From: Lachnospiraceae bacterium
GTDB lineage: Bacteria > Bacillota > Clostridia > Lachnospirales > Lachnospiraceae
Assembly: GCA_015057455.1 (NCBI GenBank)
Contig: SVEH01000015.1
Span: forward strand, 1 to 64,000
DNA: 64,000 bases
Direction: 5' to 3'
Position numbers and translations under genes: made by a program. Positions within the stretch are counted from its first letter, which is position 1. Each line of letters opens with the position of its first letter. The notes under the pieces are model-generated. The model was not told the DNA's origin. It made no database searches and saw only the letters and a list, made by a program, of their open reading frames with translations. Below are positions 8,743 through 17,487 of this stretch, in pieces.

Positions 8743-9150
8743 TTACATCATTGTAAAATATATTGTAATCTTATCCCCATCTTGTATTTCTTGACGATCA
8801 ACTGGGTTCTCACAAAACTCACCATTCAATTGGAAAGACCAGAATTTATATTGATTATCAAGTACTTCCCCATTTACTCCAATTATAGATGCTCCATCTT
8901 CAGTCTCAATATATTTTATAGTCAATCCTTCAGTATTATCTAGAGCATCTTTTATAGTTGTTCCCGTAGTCTGTACTAAATATTGTTTCTTTTCTTTTTT
9001 AGAATTAGTAACCTCTATTGTAATATTCTTTTTACCTATATTAACAATTTTCTTACCGTCTTTATCCTTGCCTAGCAAAATAAATGCCGCTGCCCCTACA
9101 ATAATAACAATAACTAAAATAATAATTATTCTTTTAATATTTTTTTTCAT
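8743..9150 (-). CDS. Membrane-anchored DUF4430 protein
   Basis: The protein has 135 residues: a basic start, one N-terminal helix (8-26) and an extracellular beta-grasp-like DUF4430 domain. The end of the domain, FWSFQLNGE ... GDKITIYFTMM, is typical of the family. DUF4430 domains resemble the beta domain of transcobalamin/intrinsic factor and often accompany vitamin uptake genes, but no ECF transporter is present here. It follows the terminator of the T7SS effector gene and precedes the antiporter by 96 bp. Function unknown; family assignment good. Confidence 0.75.
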   Translation of the reverse strand: MKKNIKRIIIILVIVIIVGAAAFILLGKDKDGKKIVNIGKKNITIEVTNSKKEKKQYLVQTTGTTIKDALDNTEGLTIKYIETEDGASIIGVNGEVLDNQYKFWSFQLNGEFCENPVDRQEIQDGDKITIYFTMM

Positions 9151-9312
9151 ACCGTACCTCCATTAATTTGTTATTAATTAATATTTAAAGAATACTTTAC
9201 GCAATTAGATTTTTAGTCTTATTGTATCGTTTAAATACATTATTATATCTCCTAAATTATCGGCATATATTCCCCATTTTTTTACAATTACATACATCTA
9301 AACTCATATAAA

Positions 9313-9368
9313 AGGCTCCACTTGCGCGGAGCCTATAAAAAATCCCAATTTGAGCGATAGCTCAAATT
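9313..9368 (-). terminator. Double terminator of the T7SS effector gene
   Basis: On the minus strand, 15 bases after the stop, a 9-bp stem AATTTGAGC / GCTCAAATT with a TATC loop (9368-9347) is followed by GGGATTTTTTAT. A second stem AGGCTCC / GGAGCCT (9334-9313) is followed by TTTTATATG. The first is the same hairpin as at 590-612 and 25073-25094. Confidence 0.82.
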
Positions 9369-9382
9369 AATAAAATAGAATC

Positions 9383-10672
9383 TTAATCTTTTGTAATTTT
9401 TAAAGATATATCTGCATATGGTGTATCGATTTCAAGACCTTTTTCAGTAAAATCAATCTCTGGTTTTTCAAGTACATATCCTGCTTTTAGGTCTATTTTT
9501 CCCTTTAAATTATAATCACCAACATCAACATTGTAATTAGTAGTATTTTTTATAACTGATATAGCTGCCTCTGGCTTAGCGTCAAGCTCTATCCCTTCTC
9601 CTTCTTTATCTACACCAACTTTTAAATCTAATTCTAAAACACCAAGAGATGTTGTATTTGTACAAGATACCTTTACATCTTGTCCTGCAATTTTCCCTTC
9701 ATGACTTAATTCTGGAGAAACATATCTTACCATATCCATCTCTACTTCTTCATCTAAACATACTTTTGGATCTACTTTTCCGCCATCTTTAATTTGTAAA
9801 CCGGCACTTGCTTTAGAATTAACATATGCAATATGTAGTTCTGAATTATTTTCCAAATCATTTCTTCTAAGAGCGCTATATGTAAATCCTTGTACTGCTG
9901 CAATTTTCCCTTTTTTTATTGAGTACTTAATTGAATCTGTTACAGAATAATCATTTTTTATATATTCTACAGTTTCTACTTCTCTTTGATCAACTGAATT
10001 ATATGCCAATAAATTTGAACTTGATAACATTCCCATAGTTTTTGTAGCAACATCTGTATTACTTACATATGTATATTTTCCAGGTGCATATGATGATTTC
10101 ATAGTTTCTTCAATAGCTGTCATACCTGCTTTTCTTATAGCATTACCATTTTCAAATAATTTGCTACTTTTAGCATCTATCTCATCATATAAATCAATTT
10201 TCTTCTGAATCTCTGCTATTGTCTTAGCATTAATCTCATGAGTATCTTCATACATACCAATTAATTCTTTTGTTTCAGTATATGCGCTAGAGTCAGTTTT
10301 AAGCGTTTTTGACAATTTATTGTAATTAGCTAAGGCTTCTTCACTTGCTTTTAACTCTTTCTTGGCGATTTCTAATTGCTCAAATAGTTTCTTACCGTCT
10401 AATTCTTCATCACCAACTATCTCTATTAGTTCTTTATAATCTTGTATATCCAAATCATTTGCCGTACGCAAATAATTAATTCCACAATAAAAGTTTGCTA
10501 TCTGTGTCTTAATTGCATCAAATGCTATAGATTCAATACTAGAATCTAATTCAAAACTCTCAATATTAGCAAATGCATTCCATAGACATCTATTATTATC
10601 TTCTAAGATTGCAATAGCGGCATTACATTGAGCCTTAATATTACTTGGTATTAATTTTGAATTCTCGTCCAT
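9383..10672 (-). CDS. Putative LXG-like type VII secretion effector (429 aa)
   Basis: The first 200 residues are almost wholly helical with heptad-like runs, as in the LXG targeting domain. Residues 230-429 are a separate beta-rich part with alternating patterns (LELDLKVGVDKEGEGIELD, GKIDLKAGYVLEKPEIDF) that I do not recognise as a known toxin fold. The strongest evidence is context: directly upstream lie two short helical genes of the kind that accompany LXG effectors. There is no signal peptide, as expected for T7SS cargo. The start ATG 10672 follows GGGGGGAG. No immunity-like gene follows; a double terminator closes the unit, then comes an unrelated DUF4430 gene. It might be a non-toxic secreted protein rather than an antibacterial toxin. 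Confidence 0.55.
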   Translation of the reverse strand: MDENSKLIPSNIKAQCNAAIAILEDNNRCLWNAFANIESFELDSSIESIAFDAIKTQIANFYCGINYLRTANDLDIQDYKELIEIVGDEELDGKKLFEQLEIAKKELKASEEALANYNKLSKTLKTDSSAYTETKELIGMYEDTHEINAKTIAEIQKKIDLYDEIDAKSSKLFENGNAIRKAGMTAIEETMKSSYAPGKYTYVSNTDVATKTMGMLSSSNLLAYNSVDQREVETVEYIKNDYSVTDSIKYSIKKGKIAAVQGFTYSALRRNDLENNSELHIAYVNSKASAGLQIKDGGKVDPKVCLDEEVEMDMVRYVSPELSHEGKIAGQDVKVSCTNTTSLGVLELDLKVGVDKEGEGIELDAKPEAAISVIKNTTNYNVDVGDYNLKGKIDLKAGYVLEKPEIDFTEKGLEIDTPYADISLKITKD

Positions 10673-10801
10673 TGCTCTCCCCCCAAACTACACTTCACAT
10701 ACGCCAAATATCTTTTATTTCATCAATACAAATGTTATTTATTCTTCTTCCATTAACATTCTTTTATTAATTCTATATACACTATTTTTCATATAATTTC
10801 A

Positions 10802-11161
10802 TTAATTATACTCAGCCTTTCTTTGATTAATCTGACTATATATAGACTGTATTCTCTCCTCATGATTTCTTTTTTCTGTATTGTGATATTCTAATAAATT
10901 CTCTTGTAATAATGCTGATTTTATTCTAGTACTGTTCAGTAAATTCTCTTTATCATCCATTAAAGAACACATATAATCATCTTCATCACATAACTGCCTT
11001 ATTCTCTCAACTGATTCATATGAATGAATATTTGTCTTCTCCCTTTCATCTTCTTGCATATAAAATGCTTCTATATTCATTCTAGCTTCCTCATATTCTG
11101 CTTCTGAATTTATCAAATATTGTTGTAATTCCTCCTCAGTCATATCTAAGATTTCTTTCAT
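10802..11161 (-). CDS. Small helical partner of the LXG-like protein (Lap2/DUF3958-like)
   Basis: This acidic, wholly helical 119-residue protein has a coiled-coil pattern over most of its length. Known LXG effectors need two small helical partners for export, a DUF3130-type and a DUF3958-type protein. This gene has the size, composition and middle position of the second type. It lies 24 bp after the WXG-like gene and 129 bp before the effector gene, with GGGGAAGG before ATG 11161. Sequence similarity alone would not identify it; the call depends on the trio arrangement. Confidence 0.5.
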   Translation of the reverse strand: MKEILDMTEEELQQYLINSEAEYEEARMNIEAFYMQEDEREKTNIHSYESVERIRQLCDEDDYMCSLMDDKENLLNSTRIKSALLQENLLEYHNTEKRNHEERIQSIYSQINQRKAEYN

Positions 11162-11185
11162 TTTAACCTTCCCCTTACTTTAATA

Positions 11186-11470
11186 TTACTCACTTACAAG
11201 TTTTACTAATAATGCAAGTTCTTCATCCATCTGTCTAAAATCATCTCCAAGTCCCTCAATTTTAGATGCTTCAGTTCTTAATGCTTCAATTAACTTAGCT
11301 AATGCTTGCTGGCTAGCTTCATAAGCGCTCTTACAAAGATCATTACCTACAATTGTTGATTCCTCATCCATAGGCGAAAGCGCCTTAACTTCCATAGAAA
11401 CTGCTGAATTCTCAATTTCAGATGAATGTCTAGCCACATCACTTTCACTAATATTAATTTTGTTTCCCAT
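11186..11470 (-). CDS. WXG100-like T7SS protein, TIGR04197/DUF3130 type (Lap1-like)
   Basis: The protein has 94 residues from ATG 11470, which has AAGGGG upstream; the longer frame to 11497 lacks a ribosome binding site. It is a two-helix protein with INISESDVARHSSEIE at the start and a Gly-Asp-(D)-F-R-Q-M-D-E-E segment near the end. The F-x3-D motif is the one reported for Lap1/DUF3130 partners of LXG effectors, taking the place of the usual Y-x3-D/E export signal. It is the first gene of the trio. No core T7SS gene (EssC, EssB, EsaA) is in the window, so export would depend on a locus elsewhere. Confidence 0.75.
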   Translation of the reverse strand: MGNKINISESDVARHSSEIENSAVSMEVKALSPMDEESTIVGNDLCKSAYEASQQALAKLIEALRTEASKIEGLGDDFRQMDEELALLVKLVSE

Positions 11471-11719
11471 TGCTATACCCCTTTTCCTATAATACAAGAA
11501 CTAATCTAAAAAATTAGTTATATAATTACATACTACATAATTATAATCTCATTTTGGTATACTTGTATTTTATACTTGTTTCCCTTATATAGTATATTTG
11601 TATACTTACATACCTATCTAAATATATTATAACATTTTTCGTTACATTTGTGTAATAAATAATTATAAACTTCTTAATATTTTATTAACTTTTATTAGTT
11701 TTCTCCCATAAAACGAAAA

Positions 11720-11775
11720 GCCTACTCCAATTGTGAATTAACCCTTTTGAATTACATTCACAATTGGAGCAAGCT
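11720..11775 (-). terminator. Terminator between acyl cluster and T7SS trio
   Basis: A perfect 14-bp inverted repeat (11725-11738 with 11756-11769, CTCCAATTGTGAAT) is followed on the minus strand by AGGCTTTTCGTTTT. It lies about 150 bp after the ligase stop. The 450-bp gap 11471-11920 also has a weaker TAGCTATTTC/GAAATAGCTA dyad near 11822-11860, and otherwise no gene; the promoter of the T7SS trio must be within it. Confidence 0.7.
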
Positions 11776-11920
11776 TATATTTTCAGAAAGATACTCATTA
11801 TAAATCCCGTAAGAATGATTTAGCTATTTCCGCTCTATATATTAGACGTGAGAAATAGCTAAAAGTGGACATCTCTATTCCAAATTTCAATCCAAGATAT
11901 AATTTAAATATCTTTTAATC

Positions 11921-13450
11921 TTAGTATCTTTTAATCTTCTTTGTTGTATTCTTCTCAAATTCAACATCACGAAGCTTAATTCTTACAATTCTCTTATATG
12001 TAGGAACCTCCTTATTGTATGCATCTACAATCTTTTGAAGTTCTGCTTCCATATTGTTAATCTTTTTCTTGCTTGCATAATCAAAGTCTGGAAAAATCTC
12101 AGATTCAATCACACCTTCTGCTTCCCTTACAACAACTTCGCAAACAAGTCTATTATCACCAATCCTATTCTCAATCTCTTCTGGAGAAACATTTTCTCCA
12201 TTTTGAGTAATTATAAGATTCTTCTTTCTTCCTGTTAAGAAAATAAAACCATCATCATCAACATAACCTAAATCACCTGTTTTAAGCCATCCATCTTCAA
12301 GAGTTTCTGCAGTTTCACTGTCCATCTTATAGTAACCTTGCATAACACTAGAACCTTTAACCCAAAGCTCTCCTTCAACAGATTTAGCTTCACAGTTAGG
12401 CATAATTTTGCCAACTGAGCCAAGTTTTGACTCATCGTGTAAATTAGTACTAATAACAGGTGCGCATTCAGTCATTCCATAGCCTTGCAAAATTGTAATT
12501 TTATACTTTTTAAATCTCTCAATATATGCTGGATTAAGATATGCACCACCACTTATAATTGTGTGAAGTTGCTTTCCAAATGCTTTTGCCTTTACTATTG
12601 GTGCAGGTATCCAAGATGTTTCTTCTAATTTCTTTACTAATGTATCAATCATAATTGGAACCATAAGTATTACATTTGGTTCAAATAATTTAATATTCTT
12701 TGCCACTCTAAGAAGTGAATCATTTATACATATAGTAGCACCTATTGACATAGCTTTTAATACATCATTACTTAAACAATATGCATGATGAATTGGTAAA
12801 ACAGATAATACTACTGTTCCCACATCAAATTTCATATCTAGACACGTAGCATTTTCGGCCAAATTACGATGTGATAACATAACACCTTTACTTACACCTG
12901 TTGTTCCTGATGTAAACATAATTGTAGCCAAATCTTCTGGATTGGGATTATAATCATAAGCTTCTCTATGTGAATTTATCAAACTCCACAAGGATACTGC
13001 TCCTTCTACCTTGCTATTATCTTTTATAGAAATTATATTCTTAAGTCCTGGACATTTTTCCTTGGCAATTTTTGCTACACTAGCTTTTGTTTCTTGAAAA
13101 ACAAGAGTCGTAACATCTGCTCTATTTAACAAATCACATATATCATCATCTGGAAGCAACGCATCAATTGGCACAGCTACACTACCACAATTTACAGTAC
13201 CTAAATATGCAATAATCCATTCATAGGATGTAGCACCAATAATAGCTATATGTTTTCCCTTTTCACCTAATTTATCTAATGCCAATGAAAAACTTTCACT
13301 ATCTGCCTTTACATCATTGTATGATTTTCCTTCTATGTCTGTAACTTTCTTGCCCTCAGCATCTAGTCTCTTAATCTTGTATCTAAAAGCATCTTGTTTA
13401 CCAAATCTTTGCTGTCCCTCTACTACTATTTCTCTAATTGTACTATTCAT
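11921..13450 (-). CDS. AMP-dependent acyl/aminoacyl ligase
   Basis: This is an ANL-superfamily enzyme of 509 residues that activates a carboxylic acid as acyl-AMP, here probably for the carrier protein encoded just upstream. All core motifs are present: TIMFTSGTTGVSKG (near 175-190), GYGMTECAP, KTGDLGYVDDDGF, TGRKKNLII, and a lysine-rich end (NTTKKIKRY) that supplies the C-terminal catalytic Lys. No thioesterase or second domain is fused. The start ATG 13450 follows AAGG at workable spacing. A 54-bp repeat array separates it from the carrier gene. The substrate (fatty acid or amino acid) cannot be read from the sequence. Confidence 0.88.
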   Translation of the reverse strand: MNSTIREIVVEGQQRFGKQDAFRYKIKRLDAEGKKVTDIEGKSYNDVKADSESFSLALDKLGEKGKHIAIIGATSYEWIIAYLGTVNCGSVAVPIDALLPDDDICDLLNRADVTTLVFQETKASVAKIAKEKCPGLKNIISIKDNSKVEGAVSLWSLINSHREAYDYNPNPEDLATIMFTSGTTGVSKGVMLSHRNLAENATCLDMKFDVGTVVLSVLPIHHAYCLSNDVLKAMSIGATICINDSLLRVAKNIKLFEPNVILMVPIMIDTLVKKLEETSWIPAPIVKAKAFGKQLHTIISGGAYLNPAYIERFKKYKITILQGYGMTECAPVISTNLHDESKLGSVGKIMPNCEAKSVEGELWVKGSSVMQGYYKMDSETAETLEDGWLKTGDLGYVDDDGFIFLTGRKKNLIITQNGENVSPEEIENRIGDNRLVCEVVVREAEGVIESEIFPDFDYASKKKINNMEAELQKIVDAYNKEVPTYKRIVRIKLRDVEFEKNTTKKIKRY

Positions 13451-13489
13451 AATTCACCAGCCTTCATATGTTTCTGTCGGTTGTTCATC

Positions 13490-13699
13490 TTTTCTTGTTT
13501 TTCACCCCTTTCCGCCATTTTTCGCCTTCTAGGGATGATTTTTTCTTTCTTGTTTTCACCCCTTTCCGCCATTTTTCGCCTTCTAGGGATGATTTTTCTT
13601 TTCTTGTTTTCACCCCTTTCCGCCATTTTTTGCCTTCTAGGGATGATTTTTCTTTCTTGTTTTCACCCCTTTCCGCCATTTTTCGCCTTCTAGGGATGA
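13490..13699. repeat. 53-55 bp minisatellite, four copies, between ACP and ligase genes
   Basis: CACCCCTTTCCGCC recurs at 13503, 13558, 13611 and 13664 (spacings 55, 53, 53), each followed by ATTTTTCGCCTTCTAGGGATGA. It is clearly richer in G+C than its surroundings. On the minus strand each unit reads AAGGCG...GGCGG...AAGGGGTG, which can pair locally with itself or its neighbours. The short Lys-rich frame it opens is a by-product and has no proper start. Confidence 0.9.
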
Positions 13700-13729
13700 A
13701 ACTTACTTTAATATTGCTTAATCTCTCTT

Positions 13730-13957
13730 CTACTCTGAAATACTCTCAAGATATTCTACAGCTTCTCCTACTGTAATTATATCTACAATCTTTTCTTGCT
13801 CTATTTCAACATCTAGTTCATCTTCAATTTCACCAAGCATACTCATAAAGTCAAATGAAGTAAATCCCAAATCCTCCATAAAACGAGAATCTGGTGTAAT
13901 ATCTTCTTTTTTTACTTCTATATAATTTAACATAATTTCTACTAATTTATCGTACAT
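13730..13957 (-). CDS. Acyl carrier protein
   Basis: This is an acidic four-helix carrier of 75 residues (start ATG 13957 after AGAGGA; the longer frame has no binding site). The phosphopantetheine site is the Ser of DLGFTSFDFMSML, where most carriers read DSL, followed by the usual acidic helix 2 (EIEDELDVEIE). It is stand-alone rather than part of a synthase. It lies between the condensation-like gene and the ligase gene, which makes it the natural tether for the activated acid. It is unlikely to be the fatty-acid synthesis ACP, since no fab gene is near. Confidence 0.9.
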   Translation of the reverse strand: MYDKLVEIMLNYIEVKKEDITPDSRFMEDLGFTSFDFMSMLGEIEDELDVEIEQEKIVDIITVGEAVEYLESISE

Positions 13958-14000
13958 AAAATATTCCTCTTTTCTCTTATTCACTTATCTACAGTTTTAT

Positions 14001-14092
14001 ATTCCACCTACCATATACTTTCAGCTTCACCTAATCATACACTTCTATTCCACCTACCATATACTTTCAGCTTTACCTAGTCATACACTTCA
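14001..14092. repeat. 46-bp direct repeat, two copies
   Basis: ATTCCACCTACCATATAC starts at 14001 and again at 14047; the two 46-bp units differ at only a few positions. They lie in the 175-bp gap between the condensation-like gene and the carrier protein gene. Confidence 0.85.
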
Positions 14093-14132
14093 GTTTACCT
14101 CACCCTGTGCTATATTATTTTATAACTTAACA

Positions 14133-15530
14133 CTACACTAATCTAATTATTTCACCAATAGATAACCCTGGATTCTCAATTCCCTTAAACATAATTTTAC
14201 ACAAATAGTAATAGAAAAATTCTAATTTGTCTCTTGTTATTGCTTCAATTTGATGTTCAAAATTGAAATCTAATCCATTATCATCTGGTCTATGCATTAC
14301 TGTCAAATACATAGCTTGAGTTGTTGCTCCATTTGGATACCATTTTGTCTTATACTTAATATCACCTATGTTAACTAAACCTCTATCCTTTAATGTTAAT
14401 GGTTGATATGTAAGCGTCATAGGCTCATAAACACTACCTGGTCCAACATTATAAACTTCTCTTCTATGAGCAAAATATTCAACAGGATTAAAATTAGTAT
14501 GTCTAAAAATTTCATTTTGTCCATCTCGAATAATATGTATACCATCAATAAAAGATGTACTTTCATCTATTATAGTTCTAAATGGGAATGAATGAATTCT
14601 TGTTCCACCAGACTTCTTTTCTGATAATGTTGCTCGTCTTGCATATGCAACATTTACAGATACATCATCATTACCATTCATTTTTTGCAAATAAGTTCGT
14701 ATTCCCATTAATAATAAACATTGTAAAGAAATATGATGTTCTTCACAAAATCTCATTAATCTAGTAGTTGGTTCCTCTTCTAGATGGAATATATCTAACT
14801 GAGCGTCAACACTTCTTACTCCAAACTGAACTGACCTTGCACTTGGATCACTTTTTCTAGCTTCTTCTAACTCACCTGGTCCTTCTATTCCGTTATAGAT
14901 AGGTTCAGATTCTTCTATTAATTTATAGAAAAACTCCCTATCTCTTTGTTGCGCCTTACTTCCTGCCTCGTAAGTCAAATCCTTCTCAAGTTGTTCTAGA
15001 TAAGAACGCATCGGCGCAGGATATTCAACATCCTCAAACTTCTTGGCGCAATAAATTTCTATAACGTCTCTTAAAAATCCTATTAGAGATTGAGCATCCA
15101 AAAGCAAATGATCCCCTAATAAATATATACCTTGATTACCATCTGGAGTTTTTATCATTACTACTTTATTCATTGGAGAATCTTCTCTAACAAATGGAAC
15201 TTTAGTCCACTGCTTCATAATATATGCAGCTTCATCCATTGTCTTACCTGTAAAATCAACGTATTCTATATCACGTTCCTCTTTCTCTACAACATATTGA
15301 TACCATTGATTTTCCTTTTTATCAAAGGCCAAACGAGCACGCATTGCCTCGCTTCTATCATAGGCTTCATAAATACATTGCTTTAACAAATCAATTTCAA
15401 TTTCATACTCTATAGTAAGACTAGTTCCTACATTAACTACTTCCTTCTTTGGACAATGTTCCAAATAATAATGATGAAACTTTTGAGCTACAGTTAACGG
15501 ATAAGTCTTATATCCCTTTCTAGTTTTCAA
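14133..15530 (-). CDS. Condensation-domain-like acyltransferase (465 aa)
   Basis: Length, the opening PLTVAQKFHHYYLEH and the mid-protein GDHLLLDAQSLIGFL (about 137-151) fit the chloramphenicol acetyltransferase / NRPS condensation superfamily, where the active motif is HHxxxDG. Here the second His and the Asp are kept (DHLLLDAQ), while the first His and the Gly are replaced, so catalysis may differ. The C-terminal half also has the QPLTLKDRG-type floor loop. It most likely joins the carrier-bound acyl group to an amine or alcohol. The start is TTG at 15530, with AGGAAG and GGTGAC upstream, 18 bp after the hydrolase stop. It is tightly coupled to the hydrolase gene. Confidence 0.72.
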   Translation of the reverse strand: MKTRKGYKTYPLTVAQKFHHYYLEHCPKKEVVNVGTSLTIEYEIEIDLLKQCIYEAYDRSEAMRARLAFDKKENQWYQYVVEKEERDIEYVDFTGKTMDEAAYIMKQWTKVPFVREDSPMNKVVMIKTPDGNQGIYLLGDHLLLDAQSLIGFLRDVIEIYCAKKFEDVEYPAPMRSYLEQLEKDLTYEAGSKAQQRDREFFYKLIEESEPIYNGIEGPGELEEARKSDPSARSVQFGVRSVDAQLDIFHLEEEPTTRLMRFCEEHHISLQCLLLMGIRTYLQKMNGNDDVSVNVAYARRATLSEKKSGGTRIHSFPFRTIIDESTSFIDGIHIIRDGQNEIFRHTNFNPVEYFAHRREVYNVGPGSVYEPMTLTYQPLTLKDRGLVNIGDIKYKTKWYPNGATTQAMYLTVMHRPDDNGLDFNFEHQIEAITRDKLEFFYYYLCKIMFKGIENPGLSIGEIIRLV

Positions 15531-15548
15531 AATTATGTCACCAACTTC

Positions 15549-16754
15549 CTATAATTCTTTTGTAAATTCATCTAAAGCTTTTTCGTAAGCTTCCATATCT
15601 TTAAAATAACTTTCAGCATGAGCCGCCCCTTCAATAATTAACTTCTTCTTAGGCGCTCCACAAACATCATATAACTTATGACACATTGCCACTGGTACAA
15701 ATGTGTCTCCTGAGCCATGTATAAATAAAATTGGAATAGTAGTATTCACAATCTCCCTACTTGCGTTACATTCATCCGTTCCATAACCTGCAAGCTTTTT
15801 ATTTAGAAGATTGGCACCTTGAATAATTGGAAATGCTGGCATATGATACATACTTCTTAATACATGTGTAAATACTTCCTTGGGAGATGTAAATGCACAA
15901 TCAGAAATAATTCCTTTTACCTGAGATGGCAATTCTAATCCACTTGCCATTAAAACAGTTGCGCCTCCCATAGAAATCCCATGTAAATAAATCTCAACAT
16001 CTTCACCGCATTTATCAATAATCTGATTAATCCAACCTAAAGCATCTTTTCTATCCAAGCATCCAAATCCAACATAATCACCCTCACTAGCACCATGAGC
16101 TCTAGCATCTGGATGTAACATAGCATAGCCTCTTTTAAAATAATAATCAGTCAAGCCAATAAAATCTTTCAATCCTTGACTTGTATAACCATGGAAACAA
16201 ATTACCACTCTCTTATTATTCTTTTTATCATTAATTGCTGGAAAATATGTTGCATGCAAATTCAACCCATCAAAAGAAGTTTGATACATATCCTCGTGAG
16301 GCTGTTCAAGCATAAACTTCTTTCTTTGTGCGATAATATCCATATATTGATCCCAATCAGTACCTGCCATTTTTATAGTTCTCTTAACATCTGCTCTTTG
16401 TCTTACCATTGTTCTTCTATAAAAGTATGCAGTAATAATGGACTCAATAATAGCTACGCTAGCAACGCAACCAACACCAATTCCAACACCTTTTAAAACC
16501 TTAGTCCTCTTTGAAACATTATCCTTATTTGAATTCTTCCTTATAGTAGTACTCTTGCCATTAATAATTTCAGATTTATTCAAAAGGTTTATGTCTTCTA
16601 TTTGTGAAATAGTAGTTGCCATATTGTTACCTAACACATTATTTGTGTTATTAACATTTTTCTTATTGGCTTTATTTTTTGCTTTTCTTTTAACTTTCTT
16701 ATGAACCTTAATCACTTTATTAATAGTCTTTAACGTTTTATTTTTCTTCATCAT
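15549..16754 (-). CDS. Membrane-anchored alpha/beta hydrolase
   Basis: This 401-residue protein has a very basic, Asn/Lys-rich N-terminal 85 residues, a membrane helix (about 88-110) and then an alpha/beta hydrolase domain. Seen motifs are the oxyanion segment CFHGYTSQG, the nucleophile elbow GISMGGAT, an Asp in HGSGDTFVP and the catalytic His in GAAHAESY, so the triad is complete. Such enzymes are esterases, thioesterases or lipases. In this cluster it could release or trim the carrier-bound product at the membrane, which is inference. The start ATG 16754 follows AAGGAG. Confidence 0.85.
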   Translation of the reverse strand: MMKKNKTLKTINKVIKVHKKVKRKAKNKANKKNVNNTNNVLGNNMATTISQIEDINLLNKSEIINGKSTTIRKNSNKDNVSKRTKVLKGVGIGVGCVASVAIIESIITAYFYRRTMVRQRADVKRTIKMAGTDWDQYMDIIAQRKKFMLEQPHEDMYQTSFDGLNLHATYFPAINDKKNNKRVVICFHGYTSQGLKDFIGLTDYYFKRGYAMLHPDARAHGASEGDYVGFGCLDRKDALGWINQIIDKCGEDVEIYLHGISMGGATVLMASGLELPSQVKGIISDCAFTSPKEVFTHVLRSMYHMPAFPIIQGANLLNKKLAGYGTDECNASREIVNTTIPILFIHGSGDTFVPVAMCHKLYDVCGAPKKKLIIEGAAHAESYFKDMEAYEKALDEFTKEL

Positions 16755-16869
16755 CGACTACTCCTTAATATATCCCTATTTTTATATTATTAGTATTTAA
16801 CAATCACTTTAACTAATTATATAACTAATAATTATATACATTGCTACATATTAACATCTATGTATAAGC

Positions 16870-17487
16870 CTATTTGTCAGTAGTCTTTTTTGTAGAAGCT
16901 TTCTTAGCAGTTGTTCCTGCTGTCTTTTTAGCAGTTGTTTTCTTCTCTGCTGCCTTTGTTACTGTCTTTGTTGCAGTTGTTTTCTTCTCTGCTGTCTTTG
17001 TTGTAGTCTTTTTCGCAACCGCTTTCTTCTCTGTTGCAGCCTTCGTTGTAGTCTTTTTCGCAACCGCTTTCTTCTCTGCTGCAGCCTTCTTTGCTGCCTC
17101 TTTTTCTGCTGCCTTCTTTTCTGCAGCAGCTTTCTTTGCTGCTTCTTTTTCTTGACGTTTCTTATGATCAATAATCTCTTTTAATCTAAGGGCTTTATCA
17201 ATATCGCCTTCTACTCTCAATTTATTAGCAGTATACGCTTTTACTGGATCTAGTTTCCCGTCTGCTATTTTTATTAGAGTGTCTGTATCACAAATAAAAT
17301 TCGCATGTTTATCATAATACTCATATGGTTCTACATGTAGAATTCCATCTTTAACCTCTACATAAAAAATTCCTCCAGCTTCCTCGTCATCAATGCAAAA
17401 TTGATATGCAAGATGCTCATAAATATCACTTACATCAGTTCCCATAAATCTACTTTTGATTTCTTGAAAAAATTCTGCATATGTCAT
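16870..17487 (-). CDS. SCP2 lipid-binding protein with histone-like Lys/Ala tail
   Basis: Residues 1-105 match the SCP2 sterol carrier domain, a cytosolic lipid-binding fold. Conserved points are DGILHVEPYEY, the ADGKLDP turn and the AYTANKLRVEGDIDKALRL segment. From about 108 to 205 the protein is almost only K, A, T and E in repeated KKAAAEKKA and KKTTTK blocks, like histone H1 or the tails of bacterial HU/Hc1 proteins. The start ATG 17487 has GGAGG upstream (the frame also reads through that GGAGG as codons). It is first of the five-gene acyl cluster, so it may bind the lipid substrate or product. The tail could bind nucleic acid or acidic cell-wall polymers. Confidence 0.82.
   Translation of the reverse strand: MTYAEFFQEIKSRFMGTDVSDIYEHLAYQFCIDDEEAGGIFYVEVKDGILHVEPYEYYDKHANFICDTDTLIKIADGKLDPVKAYTANKLRVEGDIDKALRLKEIIDHKKRQEKEAAKKAAAEKKAAEKEAAKKAAAEKKAVAKKTTTKAATEKKAVAKKTTTKTAEKKTTATKTVTKAAEKKTTAKKTAGTTAKKASTKKTTDK

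Noticed and set aside
13485-13679. A 64-codon Lys-rich minus-strand frame
   Set aside because: It only reads the minisatellite. It has no separate ribosome binding site or conserved character, and unit-length differences (53 and 55) break the frame.
16874-17155. Plus-strand frame rich in Val/Phe/Ala opposite the SCP2 tail
   Set aside because: It is the shadow of the Lys/Ala repeats on the other strand and has no start signal.
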